From: Euryarchaeota archaeon UBA170
Lineage (GTDB): Archaea > Thermoplasmatota > Poseidoniia > Poseidoniales > Thalassarchaeaceae
Length of the DNA: 30,316 bases
Assembly (NCBI GenBank): GCA_002499345.1
Contig: DALF01000069.1
Span: 1-30,316 of the forward strand
Direction: 5' to 3'
Every line of letters begins with the position of its first letter. The first letter of the stretch is position 1. The position numbers were made by a program, and so were the translations under genes. The notes under the pieces were generated by a model, which saw only the letters and a list, made by a program, of their open reading frames with translations, was not told where the DNA came from and searched no databases. This document shows, piece after piece, positions 17,401 to 24,162 of this stretch.

Positions 17401-19751
17401 TCACCGGGGCCACTCCTGAAAAATGGGTTTCTTCGAGTCTTTCGGATCCATTGGACTGCCTCAGATTGAAACTACTGGATATGCTTGGCTCTGAAGGGCC
17501 CCGGACCCTGGACCAACTCAGTGATAGACTACCTTTCCCTCTTGGGCAGGTAGAGGCGGTTCTACAGGAATTAGAGATGAGGAACTTAGTCTCGATAGGT
17601 TTCTTCACTCAAACAGACGAAGGGGAGTTCATCCTGAGGGTCGATGAATATCGGATAACAGGGGGAAGCGTCGAGGTAGTGGACTATCGTACCCTTCAGA
17701 CACTTCTTCTTCAGAAATCCTTCACGGAGTTCTCAGAACCTTCTGACGCAATCAAGTCACTAGCTCTGATTCAGAGACGTGATGAACTACTTCACAGAGT
17801 CAAGAACTACAGATTCAGAGATTGGAAGGACTTCAAACATGACTCAGACGTCTACAATGGGAGGCTACTCCATAATCGCGTCGGATATACAACTCTTGAT
17901 CAGATACCAATGCTGCTGGGACTTCGTTCAGAGCCTTGGATAGGCTCCTTAGAAGAAGAAATACTGGAGAAAATTCCTGAAGACGGAATAACAAGGACGG
18001 AATTACTATCAGAATATCCCAGAGGCAAGGAAAATCAACACATTCAGAAGAGCATCAAGAGAGCTATTTCCAACTTAGAGCGCCAGTTAGTCGTCGCTAA
18101 GCAGTACTTGGATGTCCCCAATAGAAAGAGGTCAATAGCACTCTTCAGGAGGATTCATGGCGTTGTCAAGCCACTTGACTTCCCAGAAGCCCTATCTCAA
18201 TTAATATCAAAAATAGGACCAGTAAGACTGCATACTCTCAGATTCTTCGTCAGTAGGCCCGTTGAAGAACTAGCCGAGGTTCTTAGGGAACTGGAAACTG
18301 ATGGTACAATCTGCAGAGTTGTAGCTCTTCAACCAGATCCTACTGATTACTACTCGTCGCATGAGGATGCGGAGAAGCTACTCTCCCCACTGTCCGAAGA
18401 TAGGAAGATGCGTATTCTAGCACAGTCTGATCCATTCTGCAGCCGATTCATCCAAGAAGTAAGGATGATACTGAAACAAGGTTGGTATCATCCAGTTTTC
18501 AAGGGAGTAGACCCAATTGGAAGAATCCTGATGTTCGTAGTCAATGACTATCTAGAAATTAAGGATGTCAATATTCCTCATTCGTACTTAGATGAGTTCA
18601 AGGTAACATTCAATCAGCTTCTGGATAACTACCGTGACAGATTAGTAGATGTATCTGTCATGCATTCTTTCAATGGCGTTCCCGTCCATGACTGTGATGA
18701 TAATATCCAAGGAATCCTTTCCGATCTCGGCTTCGTCTCAATGGGAGACGGAGAGAGGTATATTAGAGGGGGAATCGTAGAGCCAAGACCAAGAAATGAG
18801 GTTAACAGACTTCTATTTCATACTCATAACATACATCAGATTAGCAGATGGGAAAATGAGACTTATGCTCTAAAGGAAATTGACGAGCTTAGGGATGACT
18901 TCGCACTAAGGGGCCGATGTGAAATGTTCAGAGTAGATCTACAGTCTATGGCAGCAACAGAACAACTCCACCAGGGCACCAATTTGAGGGGGCACCAAGT
19001 ATGGGCCAGACTTCCACACTTCCAAAGACTTCTGGCAATCAGAAACGCTCCTCCAAATGATGACGACTTCGGCGTCTTGGAATTCTTCAGGAAAAATAAC
19101 GACCCCTCGGTATTCATGGAGAGGCTAGCTATGCGCAGGGCTGAATTCAGAAAACTTATCTCGCCCCTAGTAAGAAGCGGTCATCTAGTCCAAGATTACA
19201 GAGGCGGATTCAAGACCGTAGAGCCGCTGAAGAGCTCCGATTTATGGTCCATAAAAAGGCAATACCTCAGGGAACTAGTCGAAGAATACCCTGTTATTTC
19301 GATGAAGCAGCTCGAGAGACTAGCAGGCACCCCATACTCACCCGAAGAGATTAGTGACGTTCTCCATGAATTCGAAGAGGACGAGACGCTCATCAAAGGC
19401 TTCCTTGTAGACGATCAGCAAGATATTAGCTGGGGAAGGAAGGAAATTTTAGATTCCAAGGCAATTCCCAAAACTAGAGATTTGGTAATACCGCCTTCGG
19501 ACCCCTTGATTCACTACTTTGGAGGAATCCTCAGAGAGAGGTTCGGATTCGGTTCGGCATACCTTGTTTTCCATAAGGAAGAGCCCATAGCTGCTTTCAA
19601 GGCAAATACTAGAAATTCAACAATTGATGTTACAGACTTCGTAGGTGATTCAGAGCTTGAGAAGGAGGCCCTCAGAGTGATGAAGGAATTTGCGTGGGAG
19701 CACCAAATGCCCCTGACTGGTGACCTATATGAGAAATTAAGATCAAGATGA
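14451..19751 (+). CDS. lhr: Giant Lhr-family helicase with winged-helix C-terminal region
   Basis: A 1766-residue superfamily 2 helicase. The N-terminal part has all Lhr-type motifs: the Q motif FTEPQ (39-43), Walker A CSPTGSGKT (59-67), TTPESLG, DEMH (183-186) in place of the common DEIH/DEVH, SAT (218-220), VFVNTRN, and QRIGRAGH (378-385). Lhr proteins unwind RNA:DNA or DNA duplexes during repair. A winged-helix and Lhr-core-like region follows to about residue 870. The remaining 900 residues look like repeated winged-helix modules. They end in IPPSDPLIHY...GSAYLVFHKEEPIAAFKA (about 1680-1719), which resembles the C-terminus of YcaQ/AlkZ-type (HTH_42) glycosylases and bacterial extended Lhr. 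The start is GTG 14451 or ATG 14463. It overlaps the convergent artA gene by 9 nt. The function of the C-terminal half is inference. Confidence 0.88.
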   Translation: MQQKMPEIEYVQDRMETEELLERLCPPVRNWFIDKFPDFTEPQKVAIPRILNGEHLLLCSPTGSGKTLTAFLTIIDDLVRGSLDGTLPDSVQCVYISPIKALANDIEKNLLGPLGEIKERYLPSRAKEIKVGLRTGDTPQSERQKMLRKPPHILITTPESLGLGLASKRFRPILDQMKWFIIDEMHSLVPTKRGTHLSLSMALMDTVVSSDVQRIGISATMEPLDAVAEFLVASDSRETDAEPQKVAIAKISGDRELDLDIILPTPRFSSIPVKEILDHNVDRIKELAEAHTTTLVFVNTRNMTETVVQRLKISGMEGVEGHHGSMDKAIRLDVESKLKNGLLRCVVSSSSLEMGIDIGSVDLVIQVGSPGSIATALQRIGRAGHQVGGLPRARFLPTSPHDLMELVALQMAILEGEMDLLKFPQNSLDVLAQFLIGLTIIKEWDIDDAYALVTSSWPYKSLPYDDYIEVLDMLDDERRVWLDWEDNRFGKRGFAQMIYYTNIGTIAPDNSYLVFTGDGTLVGQLSSSFVSSLRNGDVFLLGGSTYRVASIRGTRVNVTPATGYRPTIPSWTGEANSRTHELSQAVLRLLSKISVGARMGTDYEPILTEALQLNRPVALALKQFLDEHVATTFQVPSNDRILIEQVESPLPTYVVTTCRGRAFNLALGYLFAGIASKENIIIHELSFDENGFMAKLSHEVEISKIPEVFRNDTSEEILQRYMMDSQLFSKRFREVSSRSMLNPRRIGAEEVSPKQFQQKGEAIMTKHRQMDGSVIIREAMSEILNGDLDMEQLRNFISRMDSEDVRIVHRRVKMPSPLGMTLFMSAFEDLLSLRTRAYLIKDVDPEILRRLLGARSLATDLDKEMISEYYQSKVATPRNAMDLLRLMDMGGGLERGLTNPLYNSKLSGIEIPVIREWVHELAERGLITKVRNTNHEQIDDKWFSMRMAGVHGTLGCLAVAGASEMEDLRALYTGGLNYEIAEAFTGATPEKWVSSSLSDPLDCLRLKLLDMLGSEGPRTLDQLSDRLPFPLGQVEAVLQELEMRNLVSIGFFTQTDEGEFILRVDEYRITGGSVEVVDYRTLQTLLLQKSFTEFSEPSDAIKSLALIQRRDELLHRVKNYRFRDWKDFKHDSDVYNGRLLHNRVGYTTLDQIPMLLGLRSEPWIGSLEEEILEKIPEDGITRTELLSEYPRGKENQHIQKSIKRAISNLERQLVVAKQYLDVPNRKRSIALFRRIHGVVKPLDFPEALSQLISKIGPVRLHTLRFFVSRPVEELAEVLRELETDGTICRVVALQPDPTDYYSSHEDAEKLLSPLSEDRKMRILAQSDPFCSRFIQEVRMILKQGWYHPVFKGVDPIGRILMFVVNDYLEIKDVNIPHSYLDEFKVTFNQLLDNYRDRLVDVSVMHSFNGVPVHDCDDNIQGILSDLGFVSMGDGERYIRGGIVEPRPRNEVNRLLFHTHNIHQISRWENETYALKEIDELRDDFALRGRCEMFRVDLQSMAATEQLHQGTNLRGHQVWARLPHFQRLLAIRNAPPNDDDFGVLEFFRKNNDPSVFMERLAMRRAEFRKLISPLVRSGHLVQDYRGGFKTVEPLKSSDLWSIKRQYLRELVEEYPVISMKQLERLAGTPYSPEEISDVLHEFEEDETLIKGFLVDDQQDISWGRKEILDSKAIPKTRDLVIPPSDPLIHYFGGILRERFGFGSAYLVFHKEEPIAAFKANTRNSTIDVTDFVGDSELEKEALRVMKEFAWEHQMPLTGDLYEKLRSR

Positions 19752-20729
19752 TTTAGTACTATTCCTGATGAAGACATTGGTAACCGGTTTTGAGATTCTT
19801 AGAATGTGACGGTGCAACTCCGGCAGTAGATCGAAAAGTGCTGTAGCCAATAGGAACATCGCGAATAGACTAGCCGCCTTAGCAGCGTAACTATGCGTGA
19901 AATCAAACATATCGATATCAGATCCTGGGAATAGTGACCAGCTTGAATAAGTATCACTCAGCCATACTATCCCAGCATTTCTGAATACATTGAGCACATG
20001 TATTGTTGGCAATGCGATAAGCAGTCCCCTCGACTTACGCTTCCAAGAAACTCCTCTCAGGGCCACTATCGCCCCTACAAATATAATCATTGATTGCAAC
20101 GCGGAGCACGCTAGTATGAAACTAACACTTACCGGGGTGCCATCTGAGTAGTTGAAAGGTGCAAAAAATCCTTTGTCACCAAGGGGCTCTGTCAGAAAAT
20201 ATCTACTGCCTTCCCACTGAGAAGCCGCGACCACTCCCCCTGGCAGATCGACCATTATTTCTCCTACTTCAAACGAACCCAGGCCACAGAATTCCAATAA
20301 CCACTCCGTGCTGTTTGCAGTCATCTCTACGAACTGCATATTCAGAATGGGTACACTGTAAACAGCATAATACGGAATCACCGACCAAGCCACTGCTCCT
20401 CTGAGCCAAATCAGGGACTCATTCTCAAGCTCCCAGTTCTTTACTTCCCAGATACCTAGGGCGATACCAGCTGGAAGCGCACCAGCCGTCATCAGAACTA
20501 GCAATGGATCTTCGATCTCTACGAAGTACCCAGATTGCATATAGAAAAAGAGCCCAAGTAACGACCACCCAAGCGCCGCAGAGTAAGCAGCTGGGGGAGA
20601 ATCGCCCCAATGGAACGAGTATGCAAGAGATAATGCGCCGATCCAGCAAAAAGATAGCCAGAGTGAGAATTCAGGCACCCCTACAGCACCCGCGAAGCTA
20701 CCTACCAAGGCCACGACTGGGTCTTCCAT
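19743..20729 (-). CDS. artA: Archaeosortase A
   Basis: A 328-residue integral membrane protein with about eight hydrophobic segments. Archaeosortase A is a cysteine transpeptidase-like enzyme that removes PGF-CTERM tails from surface proteins, which then receive a lipid anchor. The catalytic motif FILACSALQSMIIFVGA is plain (Cys208). It is followed by the Arg-containing block HVLNVFRNAGIVWLSDTY (Arg250) and the segment FDFTHSYAAKAASLFA (His279), in the order and spacing of the family. The N-terminal part, up to about residue 110, holds four extra helices, as in the ArtA subgroup. A PGF-CTERM protein ends at position 303 of this window, a plausible substrate. The gene overlaps the helicase by 9 nt at its 3' end and is divergent from a gmhA-like gene across 60 nt. 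Confidence 0.92.
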   Translation of the reverse strand: MEDPVVALVGSFAGAVGVPEFSLWLSFCWIGALSLAYSFHWGDSPPAAYSAALGWSLLGLFFYMQSGYFVEIEDPLLVLMTAGALPAGIALGIWEVKNWELENESLIWLRGAVAWSVIPYYAVYSVPILNMQFVEMTANSTEWLLEFCGLGSFEVGEIMVDLPGGVVAASQWEGSRYFLTEPLGDKGFFAPFNYSDGTPVSVSFILACSALQSMIIFVGAIVALRGVSWKRKSRGLLIALPTIHVLNVFRNAGIVWLSDTYSSWSLFPGSDIDMFDFTHSYAAKAASLFAMFLLATALFDLLPELHRHILRISKPVTNVFIRNSTKSS

Positions 20730-20752
20730 GGTGCCAACGAGCCATCAACCCG

Positions 20753-20759
20753 TAAATAT
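20753..20759 (+). promoter_or_regulatory. TATA-like box for the gmhA-gmhB-tiaS run
   Basis: The sequence taaatat is centred about 34 nt before the ATG at 20790, within the 60-nt divergent region shared with artA. No equally clear box is seen for artA on the opposite strand. Confidence 0.4.
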
Positions 20760-20789
20760 GATGCCCCCAACCGATAGCCGGGCAATCAC

Positions 20790-21356
20790 ATGGCTAGCGA
20801 CTTCGCCGAGTTTACAAACAACTATCTGGACGATTTGAAAAAGACTCTCGAAAATCTACCGATTGCAGATATTTCGAAGCTGTATTCGATGGTTTTGAAG
20901 GCTTCCAAAGAAGGAGCTACAGTACATTTCATAGGAAATGGGGGAAGTGCCGCCACTCCTTCCCATAGTGCCGGTGATTGGTCAAAAGAACTCGGTTTGA
21001 AGACCATATCCCACACCGATAATATGTCCTCTTTCTCGGCATGGGCAAACGATGAGGGCTATTCACAAGTATTCGTAGGGCAACTTTCTACGTTTGCTGA
21101 GAGTGGTGATTTACTCATAGCATATTCAGGCTCAGGAAATTCTGACAATGTAATAAACGGAGTGGGCTATGCCAGAGAGATCGGATGTACAACCGTAGCA
21201 ATTACTGGGGACTATAATGGAATGGGGGGTGGAAAAATAGTAAATTTAGTAGATTTGGCTATAGTGGTTCCGAGTACATCAATGGAAAGGATAGAAGACG
21301 TCCAATTAGTGATTAATCATATCATTAAAGAGGCCGTAAAATCAAACCGCGAGTAG
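20790..21356 (+). CDS. gmhA: SIS-domain phosphoheptose isomerase (GmhA-like)
   Basis: A 188-residue single SIS domain. GmhA converts sedoheptulose 7-phosphate to D-glycero-D-manno-heptose 7-phosphate. Visible motifs are HFIGNGGSAATPSHSAGD (47-63), SFSAWANDEGYSQVF (81-95, matching the family N-D-x-x-Y-x-x-x-F block), AYSGSGNSDNVI (111-122) and ERIEDVQLVINHI (166-178), with His177 where the E. coli catalytic histidine lies. The E. coli catalytic Glu appears to be replaced by Asp63; this is a by-eye alignment. The gene immediately precedes a gmhB-like phosphatase (7-nt gap), which strongly supports heptose metabolism over a generic sugar isomerase. It is divergent from artA. The substrate remains inferred. 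Confidence 0.85.
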   Translation: MASDFAEFTNNYLDDLKKTLENLPIADISKLYSMVLKASKEGATVHFIGNGGSAATPSHSAGDWSKELGLKTISHTDNMSSFSAWANDEGYSQVFVGQLSTFAESGDLLIAYSGSGNSDNVINGVGYAREIGCTTVAITGDYNGMGGGKIVNLVDLAIVVPSTSMERIEDVQLVINHIIKEAVKSNRE

Positions 21357-21363
21357 TGATAAT

Positions 21364-22005
21364 ATGTTCCCGCCGATGAGGGATAGAGAAAGTCTGCATA
21401 CTCCATTAAAATTGCAACCAATGCCGATAAATGGGGAATGGCAGGGCAAGATAGCATATCTGGACAGAGACGGCGTCATAATAAGGGGGTTCGAAGACTA
21501 CGTCAATACTCCAGACGAAGTAGAAGTCCTTGATGGGGCGCCCAAGGCAATTGGCGATTTGAGAAGACAAGGATTTAGGATATGTATTGTCACAAACCAG
21601 TCTCCCGTAGGCAGGGGAATCTGGAGTAGGGATAATCTCGCCCTAATACACGATAGGCTACGTTCAGAGATATCCTCAGTAGATAGTGATGCTATCCTTG
21701 ATTTGACCTTACATAGCCCCTACGCTCCATGGCACAACTCATGGGCCAGGAAACCCAATCCAGGTATGCTTGAGGCCGGCAGACAGATAATTGAGGCAGC
21801 TGAATCAGGAATTGAACTGGCTGAGAGCGATATAAAATATGGAGAAGATTGGAAAAATCGTCCTCGTGAGGCATCTTCTGTGATGGTTGGTGACAGGAAC
21901 GTAGACATGGAAGCCGCAAAATCTCATGGCGTTAGGGGATTTAGATGTCATCCAGATAAGGGATTAATTGATGTAATCTCCGAAATACTGGTGAGTAGAA
22001 AATGA
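21364..22005 (+). CDS. gmhB: HAD-IIIA phosphatase (GmhB-like)
   Basis: A 213-residue HAD-superfamily phosphatase of the histidinol-phosphatase/heptose-bisphosphatase type. Motif I is YLDRDGVII (nucleophile Asp34, acid Asp36). Motif II is IVTNQSPVGRGIW (75-87), the family signature. Motif III is Lys130 in ARKPNPGML, and motif IV is VGDRNVDMEAA (175-185). GmhB removes the 7-phosphate of heptose 1,7-bisphosphate. The zinc-binding Cys/His loop of E. coli GmhB, expected between residues about 115 and 130, is absent: the segment LHSPYAPWHNSWARK has no cysteine. The N-terminal 28 residues before the core are extra. The gene sits 7 nt after gmhA and overlaps tiaS by 4 nt (ATGA), so it is cotranscribed with both. 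A heptokinase and a nucleotidyltransferase are not seen here. Confidence 0.85.
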   Translation: MFPPMRDRESLHTPLKLQPMPINGEWQGKIAYLDRDGVIIRGFEDYVNTPDEVEVLDGAPKAIGDLRRQGFRICIVTNQSPVGRGIWSRDNLALIHDRLRSEISSVDSDAILDLTLHSPYAPWHNSWARKPNPGMLEAGRQIIEAAESGIELAESDIKYGEDWKNRPREASSVMVGDRNVDMEAAKSHGVRGFRCHPDKGLIDVISEILVSRK

Positions 22006-23255
22006 CAAAAGAATCCATTGCTGTCAGAATCGGCCTAGATGATACCGATCACCCAGATTCGGGCTGTACCACTTATTCATTCGACTCGTTGATCAAGGAA
22101 CTATCAAAAATCGAGGGGGTCAATGTTCGAGAAAGAATGCTCGTAAGACTATGGCCATATGCATCGAGGAGAACCAGGGGCAATGGTTCACTATCGGCTA
22201 GAATAGATATTCTTAGCAACTCAAAAGAGCAGTTTATGATCGCATGCTCTGAATGGTTTGAACGACTGATGTCCGAGATTTCCAATCTTCCCGATGATCA
22301 AAACTCGCCATCTCCCGCCCTCTTGATTTCATTTGGGAAGGTGCCTGAGAAATGGTATTGGGAAGCCGTCAGGGGAGAAGTCAGACTTGATCACAGAGAG
22401 GAAGAAGTAAGATCCTCTGGAATCACAGTACTATCCCATCCCAGAAAATGGGGAATTATAGGTGCAAGTGCCGCAATATCTTGGAAACCTCCAAGAAATC
22501 ACTCATGGGAGCTAATCGCTTGGAGAAAGACAGGACTAATCGGAACAAAAAGAATAGTCTCAAAGAACTCTGTGATGAAGCTGTCTGAATTGTTTCCTGA
22601 TACATTCTTGAACAGGGATCCAACTGCTGATAAGGGAATTATAGCCCCTAGGACCCCCTGTCCAGTGCTTTATGGCATACGGGGAGCTAACCAAGAAGCC
22701 ATAGAATCTGCTCACATCTGGATGCAAGATAATACGGCAAATGAGAAGTGTGATTTCTGGGCATCTCATGTGTCCAATCAACTCTCTGATGACCACCTTT
22801 CTGGTCCCTCATATGGCACAGTGATATCTGAACCTAGTGTGACAAAGGGGGCCCACGCCAGTCTAAGGGTAATTTCAGATGGATCCGGGGAGACATTAGT
22901 TGCCTTCAGTGAAGGCGGGCCAGTAAATAGGCTACTCAGGCAACTCTCTCCGGGCGATCTAGTATCCTGGATGGGACTTAGATCGCCCGACGATTCAATC
23001 CATCTTGAGAAATTGAAGATAGTCTCAGCATCCCCAAGGGTCACTTCTAGGCCTACATGCTGTGGAAAGACGATGAGAAGTAAGGGCAGAAACCAAAATC
23101 TTTCATGCGACAAATGTAAGAGAAAAACTCCAAAATATTGGCTTTCGGAAGAATGGTCCCCAGATGTCACTATTTCATTCGACGGTTGGACTCAGCCACC
23201 ACCCTCCCAAAGAAGGCATCTCTCAATGCCATTGGAACACGGTATTCCAGCTTAG
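22002..23255 (+). CDS. tiaS: tRNA(Ile2) 2-agmatinylcytidine synthetase TiaS
   Basis: TiaS attaches agmatine to C34 of tRNA-Ile(CAU), so that archaea read AUA as isoleucine and not methionine. The 417-residue protein begins with VRIGLDDTDHPDSGCTTYSF, the family DDTD motif (13-16) and CTTY block. RTRGNGSLSARID is the conserved substrate segment (residues about 58-70). An FLD-like central domain follows (GIIGASAAISW), then an OB-type domain around residues 280-345. A C-terminal zinc ribbon uses C353, C354, C369 and C372. The length and domain order are normal. The start overlaps the gmhB stop as ATGA, indicating translational coupling although the functions are unrelated. The enzyme is essential in archaea that have been tested. 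Confidence 0.95.
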   Translation: MTKESIAVRIGLDDTDHPDSGCTTYSFDSLIKELSKIEGVNVRERMLVRLWPYASRRTRGNGSLSARIDILSNSKEQFMIACSEWFERLMSEISNLPDDQNSPSPALLISFGKVPEKWYWEAVRGEVRLDHREEEVRSSGITVLSHPRKWGIIGASAAISWKPPRNHSWELIAWRKTGLIGTKRIVSKNSVMKLSELFPDTFLNRDPTADKGIIAPRTPCPVLYGIRGANQEAIESAHIWMQDNTANEKCDFWASHVSNQLSDDHLSGPSYGTVISEPSVTKGAHASLRVISDGSGETLVAFSEGGPVNRLLRQLSPGDLVSWMGLRSPDDSIHLEKLKIVSASPRVTSRPTCCGKTMRSKGRNQNLSCDKCKRKTPKYWLSEEWSPDVTISFDGWTQPPPSQRRHLSMPLEHGIPA

Positions 23256-23260
23256 GTGGG

Positions 23261-23267
23261 TATTTAT
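23261..23267 (+). promoter_or_regulatory. TATA-like box for the 66-residue membrane protein
   Basis: The sequence tatttat is centred 26 nt before the GTG at 23290, the spacing of a leaderless archaeal transcript. It lies in the 34-nt gap after tiaS and is the best support that the small downstream frame is a separately expressed gene. Confidence 0.4.
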
Positions 23268-23289
23268 CTGATATTATTGTCAGACAGTC

Positions 23290-23490
23290 GTGGACACTGA
23301 GTCAGTAATCCAGATTGTCCTAATATCAACCGCTATTATCCTACTATATTTCTTAGTTCGCAGTATCACATCGGATACTAAGATGGATAAGCCAAAATAC
23401 TCAGGATTAGCAAGGTCGCCAGAGGAACTCTACCATCCATCGGATGAGGCCATCTCAGAGATGGAAGAACTAATCTCTAAGCTCAACTAA
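23290..23490 (+). CDS. Small single-pass membrane protein, unknown function
   Basis: A 66-residue frame starting with GTG. It has one N-terminal hydrophobic helix (about residues 7-25, IQIVLISTAIILLYFLVR) followed by a soluble, charged tail ending EAISEMEELISKLN, which may form a short amphipathic or coiled helix. I do not recognise a family. Support for reality is its position filling the gap between tiaS and the opposing gene, a TATA-like box 26 nt upstream, and a sensible one-helix topology with positively charged residues after the helix. The last 8 nt overlap the convergent RadB-like gene. It might be an accessory subunit of a membrane complex, but nothing in the sequence says which. Confidence 0.6.
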   Translation: MDTESVIQIVLISTAIILLYFLVRSITSDTKMDKPKYSGLARSPEELYHPSDEAISEMEELISKLN

Positions 23491-24067
23491 CTATTTCCTC
23501 AAGGCCCTTAGAAGTCATCTTGGCTAGCTTCTCATTGCCTTCCCATGAAATGCTTCTAAATCCATGACTAGTATGATGCTTGAGCAAAAAAACCGTTACA
23601 AATGAATTTTTGATTGTATCCCCGCCTCTAGCTAGCCAACCACTGTCTGCAGATCCCGAAGCATCTTCGTATGATGAAGACGTGATTATGACATTTGTAC
23701 TCTGGATCAATATCGACAGTTTCTTCGCGGCCGAAATATCTTCCTTCATCGCCCTTCCGTAACCTTCGCACCAATCGTCCACAATTACAATATCCCTTCT
23801 TCCAAAATCTTCGGCCCTATTGATTATCATGTCTATTTCACCTGCTAGGTTTGATGAGAAATTTAAAATTGATATTCTTCCAAGTCCAGACTGATCAATT
23901 TTATGGAGAATTTCTCTGAATCTATCCGCATCAGGGATATTTCTGCAGGCCCATATTGCCCTGCCGCCATTGAGTATAATTTCCGATACTATGCCAAGGC
24001 AAAGGGTCGTTTTACCCGCTCCCGGCGATGCGGAAATATGCATTGCCCGTCCCTCGAAGTCAATCAT
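23483..24067 (-). CDS. RadB/RecA-like P-loop ATPase
   Basis: A 194-residue single-domain ATPase. Walker A is ASPGAGKTT (13-21). Walker B is DIVIVDD (92-98), followed by WCEGYGR. Further features echo the RecA/RadB/KaiC superfamily: a stretch NVIITSSS after a helix, then GGDTIKNSFVTVFLLKHH, and a last strand KLAKMTSKGLEEIV that parallels the ending of RadB proteins (repeat of a Gly-Gly loop, a basic strand and an F/A-x-I-x-x-x-G-I end). RadB, an archaeal RecA paralogue linked to recombination, is usually about 220 residues, so this copy is slightly short. An orphan KaiC-like ATPase is the alternative. It is convergent with and overlaps the 66-residue gene by 8 nt. Confidence 0.65.
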   Translation of the reverse strand: MIDFEGRAMHISASPGAGKTTLCLGIVSEIILNGGRAIWACRNIPDADRFREILHKIDQSGLGRISILNFSSNLAGEIDMIINRAEDFGRRDIVIVDDWCEGYGRAMKEDISAAKKLSILIQSTNVIITSSSYEDASGSADSGWLARGGDTIKNSFVTVFLLKHHTSHGFRSISWEGNEKLAKMTSKGLEEIVS

Positions 24068-24119
24068 GGATAACCGTAAATGACATAGTCAAAGAGGATT
24101 ACTGAGGTATTTTCCAGAG

Positions 24120-24127
24120 AAATATAA
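24120..24127 (+). promoter_or_regulatory. TATA-like box for the 92-residue membrane protein
   Basis: The sequence aaatataa lies in the divergent region between the RadB-like gene and the small membrane protein, centred about 39 nt before the ATG at 24163. The implied 5' leader is about 10-15 nt. Confidence 0.4.
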
Positions 24128-24162
24128 TCAATCCCCTTCCTCATCAGGTACCTGAGAGTCCC

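Noticed and set aside
22778..23170. 130-codon minus-strand frame inside tiaS
   Set aside because: Shadow frame; it covers the antisense of the TiaS OB and zinc-ribbon domains and shows no protein-like motif.
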